A stretch of 64,000 nt of DNA from positions 372,001-436,000 of the forward strand of contig AP026152.1 in the NCBI GenBank assembly GCA_030295235.1, in the 5' to 3' direction. The translations under genes were made by a program, and so were the position numbers. Position 1 is the stretch's first letter; every line of letters starts with the position of its first letter. This DNA is from Fistulifera solaris (lineage: Eukaryota > Bacillariophyta > Bacillariophyceae > Naviculales > Stauroneidaceae). The notes under the pieces were generated by a model that saw only the letters and a program-made list of their open reading frames with translations, was not told the DNA's origin and ran no database searches. Below are positions 34,022 through 45,895 of the stretch, piece after piece.

Positions 34022-34503
34022 TGTCGGTATTTGTTGTGAAACGAGAATCTGAAGAAATGGGCTTTCAATCCGAACTCAACTTTTCGCGAGGATGTGAGAA
34101 ACGATCAGCGTTTTGTGAAAATGCGATGATGATGTTTTTCTCGAGTTTTCTATTTGCACGTCTTTCGTGCTCGCGGCAATGGGATGTGGAGCAGGTTCGG
34201 AGTCGTACATGATGTGAGCACATGAACCCGAATATGATCTCCAATGTACTAAATAATATTGCAAGATAGCTTAGCGAGTTTTATTGATAGATGAAAGAGC
34301 GACGTGTGTCTTGCGGAAAGTACTAGCATGACACAGAGAACGAGTGTACTCAGAACATCGAAAAATGTCTGTATTAGCGTCTAAATTGTCGCAGAGAGAT
34401 CAGATGATCCAGTATGAATCTATTGCGCTACGACACGCAAAATGGACATTTTCAAAAAACAACAAAAAGCCGACCATGAGGATCCAGAACCGTCAGAGCC
34501 GCG
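34022..34503. promoter_or_regulatory. Divergent promoter region
   Basis: Between lipocalin-like gene 1 (minus) and the sulfotransferase (plus). No TATA box or repeat was recognised. Confidence 0.4.
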
Positions 34504-35442
34504 ATGAAAGATAATAGTCAACGACCGATCAACTCTTTCTACCTTCAATTCATTCTTATTATCATCTTGGGATCAGCTATTCTATTTCTACGCGCGGTTA
34601 CTGTTCTACCGCACTTACAATCCGATAGCGAACAGGCACTCCGCGATGCGTTTTCGGTCACAAAAGCGAACCGAGAACTGGGAAAACCGTACCTTGTGGT
34701 GGGGTACCCGAAAAGTGGGACGACCTCGGTCTATCAATTTTTTCAATGTTCGGGTTTGAAGACACAGCATTTTTGTTGTTGTGGTGATTCGAGTGACCAT
34801 CCGCCGTGTGAGGGATCGACGATGGCGGTTTGTATTTTGAAGAATATGGCCAACAACCGCACCATGTTAGAAGATTGCGGTGACTACGATGTCTATTGTC
34901 AGTTAGATGGTGAACGTCCAGTGAAAGCGTTTCAAGATACGCCGCGGGGCTTTCGGGGTGTCTTATTGGAAGACGGTTCGTTGGAGTTGCATCGCACGGC
35001 GGACAAATTGGATCGGACCTGGCTGTATCGCCACTTTTTGCCACAACACTTCCATCTCCAACGACTCCATGAAGAAAATCCCGAGGCTACATTCATTTTG
35101 CCGCTTCGTGACCCGGAAGCGTGGGCCAATTCGGTCTTTCATTGGTTTGAAATGCGAGGGCGGGTCGTGAACGAGTACATTGCTTTCAACCATTCTATAC
35201 AGAGACCAGGCAAACAGAAGGCAATGGAATGGCTGAAACGAATTTATCAAGAGCACACAAACTATATTAGAGAGTTTGTTCGAGAACATCCTTCTCACGT
35301 TCTGGTGGAATTTAATATCGCAGATCCGGATGCTGGAAAACGTTTGGCGGATGCCTTTCATCTGGACGAATCGTGCTGGGGTCATCATAACAAAATTGGT
35401 GATAGAGCAAAGAATATTAGTTTGAAGGAAATTCTTACATGA
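34504..35442 (+). CDS. Type II membrane sulfotransferase
   Basis: Protein of 312 residues in one frame. Short cytosolic N-terminus, then one membrane anchor (FILIIILGSAILFLRAV), giving a Golgi type II layout. The catalytic domain binds PAPS: the 5'-phosphosulfate loop is YLVVGYPKSGTTSVYQFF, and the 3'-phosphate site is FILPLRDPEAWANSVFHWFE, with the conserved Arg and Ser. Four Cys in FFQCSGLKTQHFCCCG are unusual. It probably sulfates a glycan or protein; the acceptor cannot be told. It sits between two lipocalin-like genes, with no evident functional link. Confidence 0.85.
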   Translation: MKDNSQRPINSFYLQFILIIILGSAILFLRAVTVLPHLQSDSEQALRDAFSVTKANRELGKPYLVVGYPKSGTTSVYQFFQCSGLKTQHFCCCGDSSDHPPCEGSTMAVCILKNMANNRTMLEDCGDYDVYCQLDGERPVKAFQDTPRGFRGVLLEDGSLELHRTADKLDRTWLYRHFLPQHFHLQRLHEENPEATFILPLRDPEAWANSVFHWFEMRGRVVNEYIAFNHSIQRPGKQKAMEWLKRIYQEHTNYIREFVREHPSHVLVEFNIADPDAGKRLADAFHLDESCWGHHNKIGDRAKNISLKEILT

Positions 35443-35667
35443 ATCAAAATTGAAAGCTCAGTCATAACTGTCTGAAGGTTTTATGGATGGCATTGTCTCA
35501 CGGCAACGCTCAAAAGGAAGAATATGTACCGCGAAAGGTGCCATATTGTACGCAACATTCTTTGCATTTCCCCAAAGTACTTCTACAAGGAAATCAATAA
35601 TGATTGAGGAATCAACTGAATGGGCAGCTATTAATTTCTGCATCCCAATATTCTAACCTGCCGTTTG

Positions 35668-36357
35668 TTAGTAAGCACAGCCTGTGTGCTCCACCGGCAG
35701 TAACTGGCTTACATCCAAACCAAGATCACTAAAGCGAAGTCGAATAGCGTCGATGACCTCCTGCGAAGGCTGAGCAGTGCGAGCAATGATCCACATTCCA
35801 TCTCTAGAGTAGCATGTTTCATTCTCGCCGTCCCGAGTGGGCCTACCAGCTGTGACGATTGCCCACTCATAAGGAGCCCCGATAGGGCTCGCCACATTGT
35901 TGACTACGTCAGTATAAGTCCCGGCATCTATAATCCAGAGATTCGCAGCTGCAATGAACCCCAGTGGTATGAATCGGCGTCCCACATAGGCACGAGCGGG
36001 ATGCCTGCCTGGGAAAGGAACGATTGCACGAAAGTTGGCAGTCCGTTCCGATCCGCTGACGCTTTCCCTCAAGGAACGATGAAAGACGGAGACTTTGGGT
36101 CGTTCGAAACACAAAGGGCAAAAGTAATCAGAGACGTCATATTCAGCGTAAACACAGTAAAACTGGCTTGTGGGAAGATACCAGGTTTCCTTTTGCTGGA
36201 TCGAATACCAGCGGGCAGAAATGAATTCCCCAAAATCAAATTCGTTCAAAGAGTCGAAGTCATCGGGGGGACAGTTGCCAAGTAACGCGGACGTCGAGAT
36301 GTCCTGAGCCGCCACCCAAGTTAGCGTCAATAGCGAAAGGATGCTAAAAAGTATCAT
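35668..36357 (-). CDS. Secreted lipocalin-like protein (2)
   Basis: Protein of 229 residues, paralogue of the gene at 33335-34021. Shared features in order: signal peptide (ILFSILSLLTLTWVAAQ), NCPPDDFDSLNEFDFGEFIS, ARWYSIQQKETWYLPTSQFY, an AYVGRRFIPLG block, LWIIDAGTYTD, YEWAIVTAGRPTRDG, and the end LPVEHTGCAY. Cys positions are almost all conserved. No intron and no frame problem. The two copies flank a sulfotransferase in the same orientation, as expected from tandem duplication around or with an inserted gene. The two have clearly diverged, so the duplication is not recent. Confidence 0.72.
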   Translation of the reverse strand: MILFSILSLLTLTWVAAQDISTSALLGNCPPDDFDSLNEFDFGEFISARWYSIQQKETWYLPTSQFYCVYAEYDVSDYFCPLCFERPKVSVFHRSLRESVSGSERTANFRAIVPFPGRHPARAYVGRRFIPLGFIAAANLWIIDAGTYTDVVNNVASPIGAPYEWAIVTAGRPTRDGENETCYSRDGMWIIARTAQPSQEVIDAIRLRFSDLGLDVSQLLPVEHTGCAY

Positions 36358-36832
36358 CTTTTAGTTGAAAGTGCGGACGTGATGAAAGTAGATTAGCAGA
36401 ATATCCCGCCGAATATAATTTGTGAGAAATTCGTATCGGATGTTTCTTCTATGTTGAAGGACCAAAGCAACTTGTCTTCTGCGGAAGTTCCTCGGGTATG
36501 CATTGGTGATTCGTGTACCTGACACTTTTCCATTATCTAAAACACAAAGCTGCTCTTTTCTAAATCGTGATTATGAACAGCAAGATGTTGTTCAACTAAG
36601 ATGTATTTAATAGCGGCAAGATACGGATCGTCTTTCAAATCAATTCTATGATTGATCACTATCATGGAAACGAATTGCTTCCATACTGGCACCGACCGTT
36701 ATTGTGGCAATACATTATGCTGGATTTAAGAAACGATTAAAAAGGTCCCGAGTGACTCAGAAGCGTGCGGTAAATTGAGGCTTCATAGTAAATCAGGTTT
36801 TAGCATCCACCGATGCATTTGTGTACATTCCA
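36358..36832. other. Intergenic, no gene seen
   Basis: Spacer between two minus-strand genes: promoter of lipocalin-like gene 2 and the 3' end of the mitochondrial-looking gene. AT-rich, nothing recognised. Confidence 0.45.
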
Positions 36833-37522
36833 TTACATCCGAAAGACTCTCTTTTTGATGACCGTTTCGCCATCACCGACACGCTCTACCTGCACATCGG
36901 AGGTGTTCTTATAGTGCTCCTTTAGCAACTGTTCTGCCATGGCCATTTCTTCTTGTTGCAGCTTTTCCAGTTGCAATCGATCTCGTTCCGCGGCCGATTG
37001 ATCGGCATCCCCAATGAGGACACGCAGTTCTTCCAGTAACACTTGATAGACGCGCTCTTCATTACATGATGTACCAGTTGCACGACGAAACCAGCTGGAG
37101 TTATTCGAAGGCATGTCACGGCACACTTTCTGAGCCAGTTCACGAACGTTCCCTTCACTGGACAACTGCTTCAACAAACGAATCTTCGTCTCGGCTTCTT
37201 CCACAGCTTCGTACATTTTCGTTTCCATTTTCCGTCGTTCACTCCCCCGATTTGAGTGCTTGACCGGCTAATACAACCGTCATGAAGGAAACGCCCACAT
37301 TGATGGCGGATTGTCGAACCCGGGCGCGACGGGCTTGTTGCTCGGCGGCGGACGGCGGAGCCGTTTTGCTCCCATGACTTGTTTCATTTGTTGATGTAAT
37401 ACTTGTTTCGCATCGAGCTGAATCCGCGAAGAATTGTGATAACATCTTGTCGTCGATATTTCTTTCGTAACATTACGAGAACGAATCATCATGATCCATC
37501 GGTGCGAAATATGACTCCTCAT
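36833..37522 (-). CDS. Probable mitochondrial coiled-coil membrane protein, unknown
   Basis: Not recognised. Pieces in three frames form one sensible protein if two homopolymers are adjusted: one more base at four T (37364-37367) and one fewer at five C (37244-37248). It would begin MRSHISHRWIMMIRSRNVTK, an amphipathic Arg-rich presequence, then an Ala/Arg-rich region, one membrane segment (AINVGVSFMTVVLAGQAL), then helices (METKMYEAVEEAETKIRLLK; RDRLQLEKLQQEEMAMAEQL), ending IKKRVFRM. Length about 230. The C-terminal 131 residues (36833-37228) are in one frame and secure; the N-terminal half is inference. Confidence 0.5.
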
Positions 37523-38306
37523 TGTGTTTCTATTGCGTATGCTGCGAAGCGGTCTCTAATTCCTTTCAGTGCATAAATGTTGAGAGTTTTTTTGTGTTTT
37601 CTTCCGAACGGTACGCAACGATTTGCTACGCACGATCTATCTTCTTTGTCATCGTCACTTTTCATGTTTGTGTGTATTTCGCCTCGTCGTCCCTGTGCGC
37701 CTCGTCGCGTCGTCGCTCGCCGCTTCTGCCACTCATGACTGGTATCCAGTCGTGGTAGCGGTTCGTCTACACTTCATGCAATACTAAAAATGTATCCTAG
37801 GCAACGTCATAAGGAATTTCAACCTCAATGGCAACCAACCGCTAAATTGATTGCCAATGCAAAACACCCAGTGTGTCTTCTATTAGTAGCGGTTGGAACG
37901 GTGACACGCCAGCCGCGGTTGGTAACACAAATTTCGAATAAGAAGGGCAACTCATGACTGACATCCAGTCTTGGAAAATTTGAGGGGACACTGCTATTAT
38001 TTGCGATAAGTAAGAAACGACATAGCACATCGCTTCGGTACATTCCATAACCGCTCTTTTTCTAAAGCGAACCCTAACCGGCCCGAGCAAAAGTGTTATT
38101 CCCAAGCAATAATGCAAGCAATTACATCAACACATTGACAACAATAATAAATAATGTTATCATTCGTTTGACTTGTGTCTTTTCACTTTGGAGGTGGAAA
38201 TTATTTCGAAATTAGTCCTGCTGTAAGCGGCAACCGAATTTGGGGAAGTATACGATAATCAGGGAAGAAAAGGACTAACGTGAAACATTCACAAGAATTT
38301 ACAAAA
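37523..38306. other. Intergenic with short dispersed repeat pieces
   Basis: Divergent spacer before VPS41. The segment ACTCATGACTG..ATCCAGTC occurs at 37731-37752 and, diverged, at 37950-37970. The second copy includes an 18-nt stretch (37961-37978) found inverted at 17909-17926. It may hold remnants of a dispersed repeat. No gene recognised. Confidence 0.5.
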
Positions 38307-41300
38307 ATGAATCATCATTCGCCACAGGAGGAAGACGAAGCATCATTCAACACGCAAAGTGAAACCAATCATCCCGAATTTCCCGAAAGTCCGGACGATG
38401 CTCGGCATTTGACCACGGTCATGGAAGATGAAGATGAGGAGCCTCTCGACGACGAAAATGATGTTGTAGCGATGCCCCTCTTTCAATACACGCGTGTCAA
38501 GGGAGCGACGAAACGAAGATACTGTTCCGCCATGGGAAAAATCATTCTTTCGTCCGAAACCATGTCTAATAGTAATAATGAAGAAACTACAGATCCAGCG
38601 GTTCCTTCACCGGATTTGTGGCAACAACATCCGGTCCATGTCCTGGCCCACGGTTGGGAGCAGGGATCTCTGGTGGTAGTTGATGCGATTTCGGGGATCC
38701 CCATTGCGGATCCGTTGTCGGTGAGAGAAGGAAGAAATCCGCACGCCGTGATTGCCGTCAGTTGGGATGCGTCCGGTACCTATTTGGCCGCAGTGGATGA
38801 CGGTGGGATGTGTGCGATCTTTGAAATCAAATATTCGATCCAAATGCGCGATGTGACGACTCCGACTTCTACGCCGACGGCGGGTGGTGGAAACTTGTTG
38901 ACCCATTTCATGTCGGCACTGACACGGCGTCCACCGAGCACCCTAGACGACAATGAATCGCGTCAACGGGTACCAGCGTTGACCGCTACTTCCATTCAAG
39001 TGCATCGAATTCCGTATCCGAGTTCGTTCGGGAAACCCACTTGCGTGGCGATTGATCCAGCGTATCGGAAACGACGAGAAAAGTCCGTCATTGTGGGTTT
39101 TGCGGATGGTCGGTTGGTCTTGACACGAAAAGGGTTTGTGTTTCAACGCCGCACCGATGCGGTGATTTATCAAGCCGTCCAAGACAAGGATTTTGCGGGC
39201 ATTGAAGCCATCGCGTGGCGCGGACCACTCGTAGCGTGGGCGGATTCGAGTGGTGTGCGTCTGTTGGACGTGGATGTGTTGCAGCGGATTGCTCATGTCG
39301 ATCGTCCGTCGGGGGCTCGTTCCTCCTTGTATCCATCGGTGTCTCGGGTGCATCCGTCGTTGTGCTTTGAAACCGAAAACGATCTGCTGGTGGCTTGGGG
39401 CGATTGTTTGTTGAGTTTGAATATTCGCAACACCGATGGGAGGTCGTCCGCATCTGTCGGCGAGGGCTCTGTCGTGGCTCAACGTCGTCGTGTGGAATGT
39501 AAAAATGGCGTGGGAGCTAGATTGCATTGCTTGTGGAGTAGTCCCTGTAGACTCGAAGCACGTAGCAGTGCTGGGTCTTGTACCGGCATCCGACGATGCG
39601 GAAGACGTGACTGAAACTGAAAATTGCAACGAAATCGAACTCCAGGTGATCTCCCGAATGCACGGAGCCGTCGTTTTCGCGGATATGATACCACTGGTCC
39701 GTGACGAGAAGAAATCCCACCGCCAGTTAGAATCCTCGATGGACTTTCAGCTTCTCTCTTCATTCGCGGTGCCAAGAATGGACAATTATTCTGAAGTGCA
39801 GGAAATGGACAACTTCGGGGGCTCGGGGGCAAATGCTCTTGACCCGCTTCAAGGAAGTATGTTTGGGAATGGCAGTAATGGTGGGGCACGCTTCCGGGAC
39901 GCGCACATATTATGGGGACTTGAACATATTGTGGTAGAGGACGAAAAGATATTATTTGACAAGGATAATATTGAAGAAACGAACGGTATTGCGAATGACG
40001 AATCAAGTGTTGATAGTGACGAGTACGGCTTTGCAATTGACAATTGCTCTCTTGAATCATTCAGTAATTTCGATCAATCCATTCCTCCCATTATTGCTCT
40101 GGTTTCGTCTCATGACATTGTTCTTGCACGAACAAGAGATGCCGACGATGCTGTTTCGTACGCCTTGGAGAAAGGAAAGTACGCTTTGGCTCTTCATCGA
40201 GCTTTGCAGCATGTCCGACGGCTGAGACGATACAATATTGACGAATTGATTAATCATTACTTCCGAGCATTGTTGCGGATCAATGATACAGATGGTGTGA
40301 GCAGACTCGAGAATAGATCTTTGTCGATCCGTAGGCTGAAAATTGCGTCCCAAGTCATGCCAACCTTATTCGGTGGCAAATTGGATATGTGGGACCACTG
40401 GTTAAAAGAGTTAGAGCGGATACCAGGTGGATTGTTTATAGTGAGAAATGCCATACCTGTGCGAGGTATGATCTGCAAGAGCTACGAAGTCCGTTCTTGC
40501 TTTTTGACGAACCTCACACCTCGTTACTTGCAGACCCTCAGCTTACACGAGAAGTGTACAACCGTATGATAATAAGCATGCTGCATCAAGTTTACTTTAT
40601 GAAAACGTCGGTAAAAGCTGGGAAAGCTTCAAAGCGGCTGGAAACCGAAGCGGAGAATCAATTTCTACTAACGCTTCTGTCGTGGGGGTCGATTAATGTG
40701 TTGAATGAGTTTGTCCTTCTGTCTGATACACAGGCACCAGCTATCTTTCGAGACATAAATCAAGAACTTTTTACTAGCCAAAAGCGTCGACGGGAACAAA
40801 CGGCTGCGAACTACCTAAACTTTATGGGCTCCGCTGGAGTGGCTACGGAAAATTTTTCTGGGCTGATGAATAGCTCCTCTGAATATAATGACCCGCTGTA
40901 CGATCTTGAGCATGTCGCTACAATTATTGGGGAACGCGTTTCATTGAAAAGCGCAGGCCAGAAAGATACTGACACACAAAACACGAAATTTGCTTTGGAT
41001 GCGATTGCGCTCTTGAGTTTGATGAGAGGGGATTTTAAGGGGATGCTGGCTTATTACATGGCACTTGGTATATTTCATAACGTAACGACACTAGAGTCCC
41101 TCGAAGACAAGGCTCTAAAATCTATCACACAAACGCAAGGCCGCAAGACAACTCCTGAGGATCATCACGGACGATACTCATTTGTTATCTTTCTTATCGA
41201 AAAGCATCATCTTCATCAATTTATTTTGGATGGCACTTTTCTTCCTTCCGAGCTAGAGAAATCCCCGATCGAGGCTCTTGTCATGCTTGTTGGCCTTGAT

Positions 41301-42458
41301 TTACTTGGGGATTTCCTATGCAAGCATTGCGCCGCCCCGCAAAGGAATGAAAGTGCACTGGCCGGAAAGACAAAAAGAAAAGTAGGGCCCAATCAGGAGC
41401 AGCGCATCGGCACACTTCCGATTGATGCCGTGGCGAGGCAGCTTGAACGTAGACCCAAGCTTCTTCATTGGTATTTACACATGCTTTCCAAGAAAAGACC
41501 CGAGCTCTATGTAAATTTTCCAACCACTTCGGTACCTCCGCCTGTTATCACTGACCTTCACAGACAGCAAATTGACTTATACATTCAGTACGCCGGCACA
41601 AACCGCGACTCGTCAAAAGTTTTTGATGGAGTCGAACTCTATAAGACCGTAGGGGTAGCGACACCCTTCTTATCATTTCTAAAGGTGAGTAAGATAGTAT
41701 GACTTCGCTTTAATCCCACGTTTCAATATCTCATCACGCTACACAAGGCTGTCTTACCGCTGGGCGGAATAAATCCGGTGGAGGTCGGGAAGCTGCTTGA
41801 CGATGAACGTAAAAGAAACTCTGAGAAGCCTGGTGTCTTTGCACTTGAACTTGCCTACATTATGGAAAATTTCGGAAACGGCTCGTCGGAAGATGTTGCT
41901 ATGGTGCTCGAGTTATACTTAAAAGGGGCCCGCTCTCTTGTTCTGGCTGTATCATATGCTCAGCGCGCTGGTAAACATTCACTAGAATTGTGGCACACAT
42001 TAATCGAGTACTGCCTATCACCAGACGCGGGTCCAGCGAAAGAAAACAGCAGCCTGTTCGGATCACTCTTAGAGGCGGCAGCTTTGTCAGGAGCCGACGT
42101 AGCTCTTCTCGTAAATCAGATTCCACATGGTATGGCTGTGGAAGGACTGCGTCCACGTTTGGTTGCCGCTGTTGCCGATTACCGTCTACAGCTGCAGCTA
42201 CACGAGAGTGCATGTAAAGTTTCCTCTTCGGATAGAGCTGTGTTATTAAGCGAATACAGCCATCGTTCGAGAAGGGGCATTAGATGCAATGCAACAGCGA
42301 CTGTCATGGCTGAGCCCTTAATTTGTGGGGAGAATTCCGCAAGCCAACAAGATGCCCTGATTGGTGACGATTCTCCTAGAATAGCATTGCCTCTACCTCG
42401 TCGACCTGAGGTCAGATCTAGCTATCAGAGCTTGTGCTATGCCTTGCCTTTGAGGTAG
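38307..42458 (+). CDS. VPS41: VPS41, HOPS vacuolar tethering subunit
   Basis: HOPS subunit that tethers and helps fuse late endosomes and vesicles with the vacuole. Acidic N-terminus, then a beta-propeller (SVIVGFADGRLVLTRKG; GIEAIAWRGPLVAWADSSGV; WELDCIACGVVPVDSKHVAV), then helical clathrin-type repeats (YALALHRALQHVRRL, RRPKLLHWYLHMLSKKRPEL). Start at the ATG at 38307; the frame upstream begins at a GTG. The frame breaks at five A (39501-39505); four give VECKMAWELDC. Introns at 40466-40533 (68 nt, giving IPVRDPQLTREVYNRM) and 41685-41747 (63 nt). The end contains RAVLLSEYSHRSRRGIR, matching the plant VPS41 R-R-G region. A C-terminal RING finger found in some orthologues is not visible. Convergent with UTP13. 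Confidence 0.92.
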
Positions 42459-42534
42459 CGCCCCCAAATTGTCGATGAACTACAGACTGCAGTAACGTAT
42501 CGAAAATTTGTTTGATAATGAAAGCATTTTATGT

Positions 42535-45534
42535 TTAATCCGCTTCAATAGAAGAGTCATCTGAACCCGAATCACTGCTCTCTCCTATAGTAACAACATC
42601 ATTGTCTGACTCTTCATCATCTTGGTCTGCCAAAAGCGTTCCCGTGATCACCGTTTTCCCGCCAACTTGTATTCTGCCATCCGTGTATTTGGGTGGGGTG
42701 ACAAGACGGTTGGACGATTCCCATACCGAATATTCATCTTTTTTGCCGTCGTCAACGCTTCCCATTGAGAAAAGAACAAAATCCAGGAGATAGGAATTTG
42801 CAAATAATCTATCGATGCGATCGAAGTGCCTCTCGGCGTATGGTTGGATTCCGGCGAGGATCTCAGGAATACCATCCATGGCAGCAAGGCGGTCAGCGCG
42901 GACACTTGTGACAATAGCTCTGAGGGTCGTAAGGGCAACAAGCGAGTTTCTGGCCAACGTATTCCACTCCCGACAATATCCGATTACCCGCTCTAAATGC
43001 TCAGAATTCCATTCTGCAATTATCGCCTTCAACAAACCTACACCACTGTTTCCTTTCGACAAATCTTGTTCAATCATTTTTGTTAATATTCGCAAGGCAT
43101 GATGGGGCTTGTCGCGGTCGAGTGAGATATAAAGGGCCTCTTTGTATTCGTTTTGACGCATATGATTAGCAAGCTTTTGATCGAGTAGAATAGCTTCTTT
43201 GTCCTCCGCCATTTTGGCTTTCATGACATCCTTTGTTGTATCGTCCCATATAACCAAGTTAGAATCTGCTCCACCTGACACGAGCGTTTTTCCATCGGAC
43301 AGTAAATCCAGAGCCCAGACTTTATCATTATGGCGACTCAAAGTAGCTTCGCATTCATTTGTTCGTATCGTCCAAAGCTTTAAAAGACCATCTGCCCCTG
43401 ATGACACAAGTTGCAACCCACCACTTAAAAAGCGCACCCTCAACACACTGGCAACATGTCCTTGAAAGGTTCTGACGCAGCTGAAATCACCTAGCGACCA
43501 GAGTTTGATGGTTTTATCTCCACTTGCTGTAGCAATCACCCTATCATAAGGAGAAAATTGACACTCCCAGACGCCTCGGCGATGCCCCTTCAGTGTAGCA
43601 ACTAAGGACAAGTCCGTGCTACGCCATATCTTGGCAGTCTTGTCTTGAGAGCCGGTGGCAATATAAGAGTCGTTCGGTGCTACCGAGACTGTATTGATAT
43701 CCTTGTCATGCGCGCGTGTACTCAGAAATGCGTGTAAAGACGCTTCATCCTCATTGAAGGCAAATTCATTCAAGTCAGATGAACCAGGAAGATTCCATCT
43801 CTTTAATGTCTTATCTGCACTCACTGACACAATGAAAGCTCCTCCGCCATTGTCAGCCGCCTTTCCACGCACCTGATACCGTCCAAGCTTTTGCGAAAAT
43901 GCCACCGCACCAACTGCTTCGGTATGACCGGTTGCAATAGCGACCGACTTTTGCCGTTCGGTGTGCCAAATTCGCACCTGCTTGTCCTTTCCGCAAGTAG
44001 CCAAGTATTGACCACATGGGCTCGCATCCACACACAAGACAACAGCGGTATGCCGATCCAAAACATCACAAGAAAATGTATTCAGATCGAAAATTCGGGC
44101 CTGAGCACTGTTGGTAGCGACAATAATCCGAGTCGGTGCATCGCCCGAAGTGGACGGTATCACTTTTAGATCCAATATCTCATCGTTGTGGCCAACAATT
44201 GTGCGTTGCGTTTCGAGTGGGTAATCTTCTTTGTGCATGGAAAGAAACGAGAGGTTGTGCTCTGCATCTGTGACAAGCAGCTGCTGCATCGTGATGAATT
44301 GATGCGATGACTTGTCCGACAACACACCGTAGGCATCATACAACAAATTCGTGTAGCCGCCCCTTTTCTCACCAAACATACTATTTTCATGTTGCTCCGA
44401 CAGCAGTGCCAAGCGTGGCTCGGAACTGGACAGATCCGCTTTCCACAAGCGCACTCGTCCTTTCCACCAGCCGTTGCTAGAAGAAGATCTTGTCCATCAG
44501 GATGACTATCCGGGAAAATGACCATCCCTTCCACTTGCTCGTACACAGGGAGCGTATGCACACGTTCGTAAGCGAATGATGCTCCTGCGTCGGCTTGTTT
44601 CTTCTTCTTTTTGACGTGACTTCCTTGACTCGCCACAAATTAATTACAGCATCACGACCCGTCGAGACAAAGATATTCCCACCCTGCACCCAATTCATAC
44701 AATTTACGGCCGCCACATGATCTCTCAGCACGACAACTTCCTCCGCATTTCGCAAATTATGAATGGAGATACTCCCATCATCACGAGCAATCGCAATTTG
44801 TAACGTGGACACATCGTCCTTCCATTGAATGGCCGAAACGGACAAGGTACCACTTCCCCCACCTTCGTATCCGGCCGCCAACGGCCGAAAACTGTGCGTC
44901 ACAAACGGTGTCCCACCACGGACATCCCAGATACGGACACTCCCGTCGACGGACGCGGTCGCCAGAAAAATGTGGGATCGATGAAATTCCATGGCCGTCA
45001 CGGGCAGCGTGTGTCCCGATTTACCCCACGTTTTTTGCAACTGAATGAGACGAGATGATCCATTCTGGAGTGAATACTGTCGTAGGATGGAATTCTGGGA
45101 ACAAGTGACAATCAATTTGTCGCCCAGGGCAAAGGCGGTCACGGCATCGGCGTCAATGCCTTCGTCCTCATCATCATCGTCGTTGAAATCATTCGACGCA
45201 TCTCCCCGCACCGAATCCAACCGGATTCCTCGTGTTGCATCCACCAAGACCAAATCTCCATTCACGGGAAGTAACAAAAGGGCACCGGATGGTCTTCCAG
45301 AGACAATAAACGACCGAGCGCGATTTTCCCTCCCGTATAAATCGGAGTGTGCGCCGTGCGTACCGACCACGACTTGGACAAGGTTGGAGCGGATGGCTGC
45401 GGAGCCGACTCGTTTTTCATAGCCTCGTCTTCGTCCGAAGAGGAGGTATCTTCGTTCATAGAATCGTTCCTTTCTTCTTCATCGGACGACGAGGAAGTTG
45501 ATGAAGTTGATGATTCTGAATCCGAAGAAGCCAT
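42535..45534 (-). CDS. UTP13: UTP13/TBL3, WD40 subunit of the small-subunit processome
   Basis: Nucleolar protein of the UTP-B complex that acts on pre-18S rRNA. A Ser/Asp/Glu-rich start (MASSDSESSTSS) precedes two WD40 propellers; clear repeats include ASVDGSVRIWDVRG, VSTGRDAVINLWRV, TCGKDKQVRIWH, TGSQDKTAKIWRS, TASGDKTIKLWSLG and SGGADSNLVIWDD. The C-terminal ~180 residues form the Utp13 domain (NEYKEALYISLDRDKPHHAL; LARNSLVALTTLRAIVTSVR). Three frame breaks fall at runs and are each solved by one extra base: three A at 45308-45310, five T at 44608-44612 and two C at 44459-44460 (giving GGKGRVRLWKAD). No intron. An acidic tail ends the protein. Confidence 0.92.
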
Positions 45535-45895
45535 GTTGAAATAAATATTGCTACACAAACAAACAAGTCGAAAAGTTGAGTTTCTTTTTCTTGTCGATGA
45601 TTGCTTCAATAATCTTCTTTGATAATAATGGCGAAATTAGATTTTTTCTTTTCGACGGAAATAAAAGCTTGGTGGTGAATGAGTCATGGATCGTTTGTTC
45701 GTGACTCAAAGAAGGATTCCAAATTCCGTCTTTCTTTCCTGTGTCAGCGCGGATGACGGCCGCACGCACCACGGCAAAAACATCCAACGCAAAAAACATG
45801 TCGATGATGATGATCGCATTTCCGCTGATTGATAATTCATTGACACAGCGCATATTCAACAACACTTTCACAACAAGAAGACAGTTCATTTCAAC
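45535..45895. promoter_or_regulatory. Divergent promoter region
   Basis: Between UTP13 (minus) and the lumenal protein gene (plus). Nothing specific recognised. Confidence 0.4.

Noticed and set aside
36833-37522. Two separate overlapping genes
   Set aside because: The three-frame pieces read better as one protein with presequence, membrane segment and helices when two homopolymer errors are allowed.
40466-40533. Frameshift in VPS41 at this position
   Set aside because: A 68-nt intron gives the expected IPVRDPQLTREVY junction, so it is splicing and not an error.
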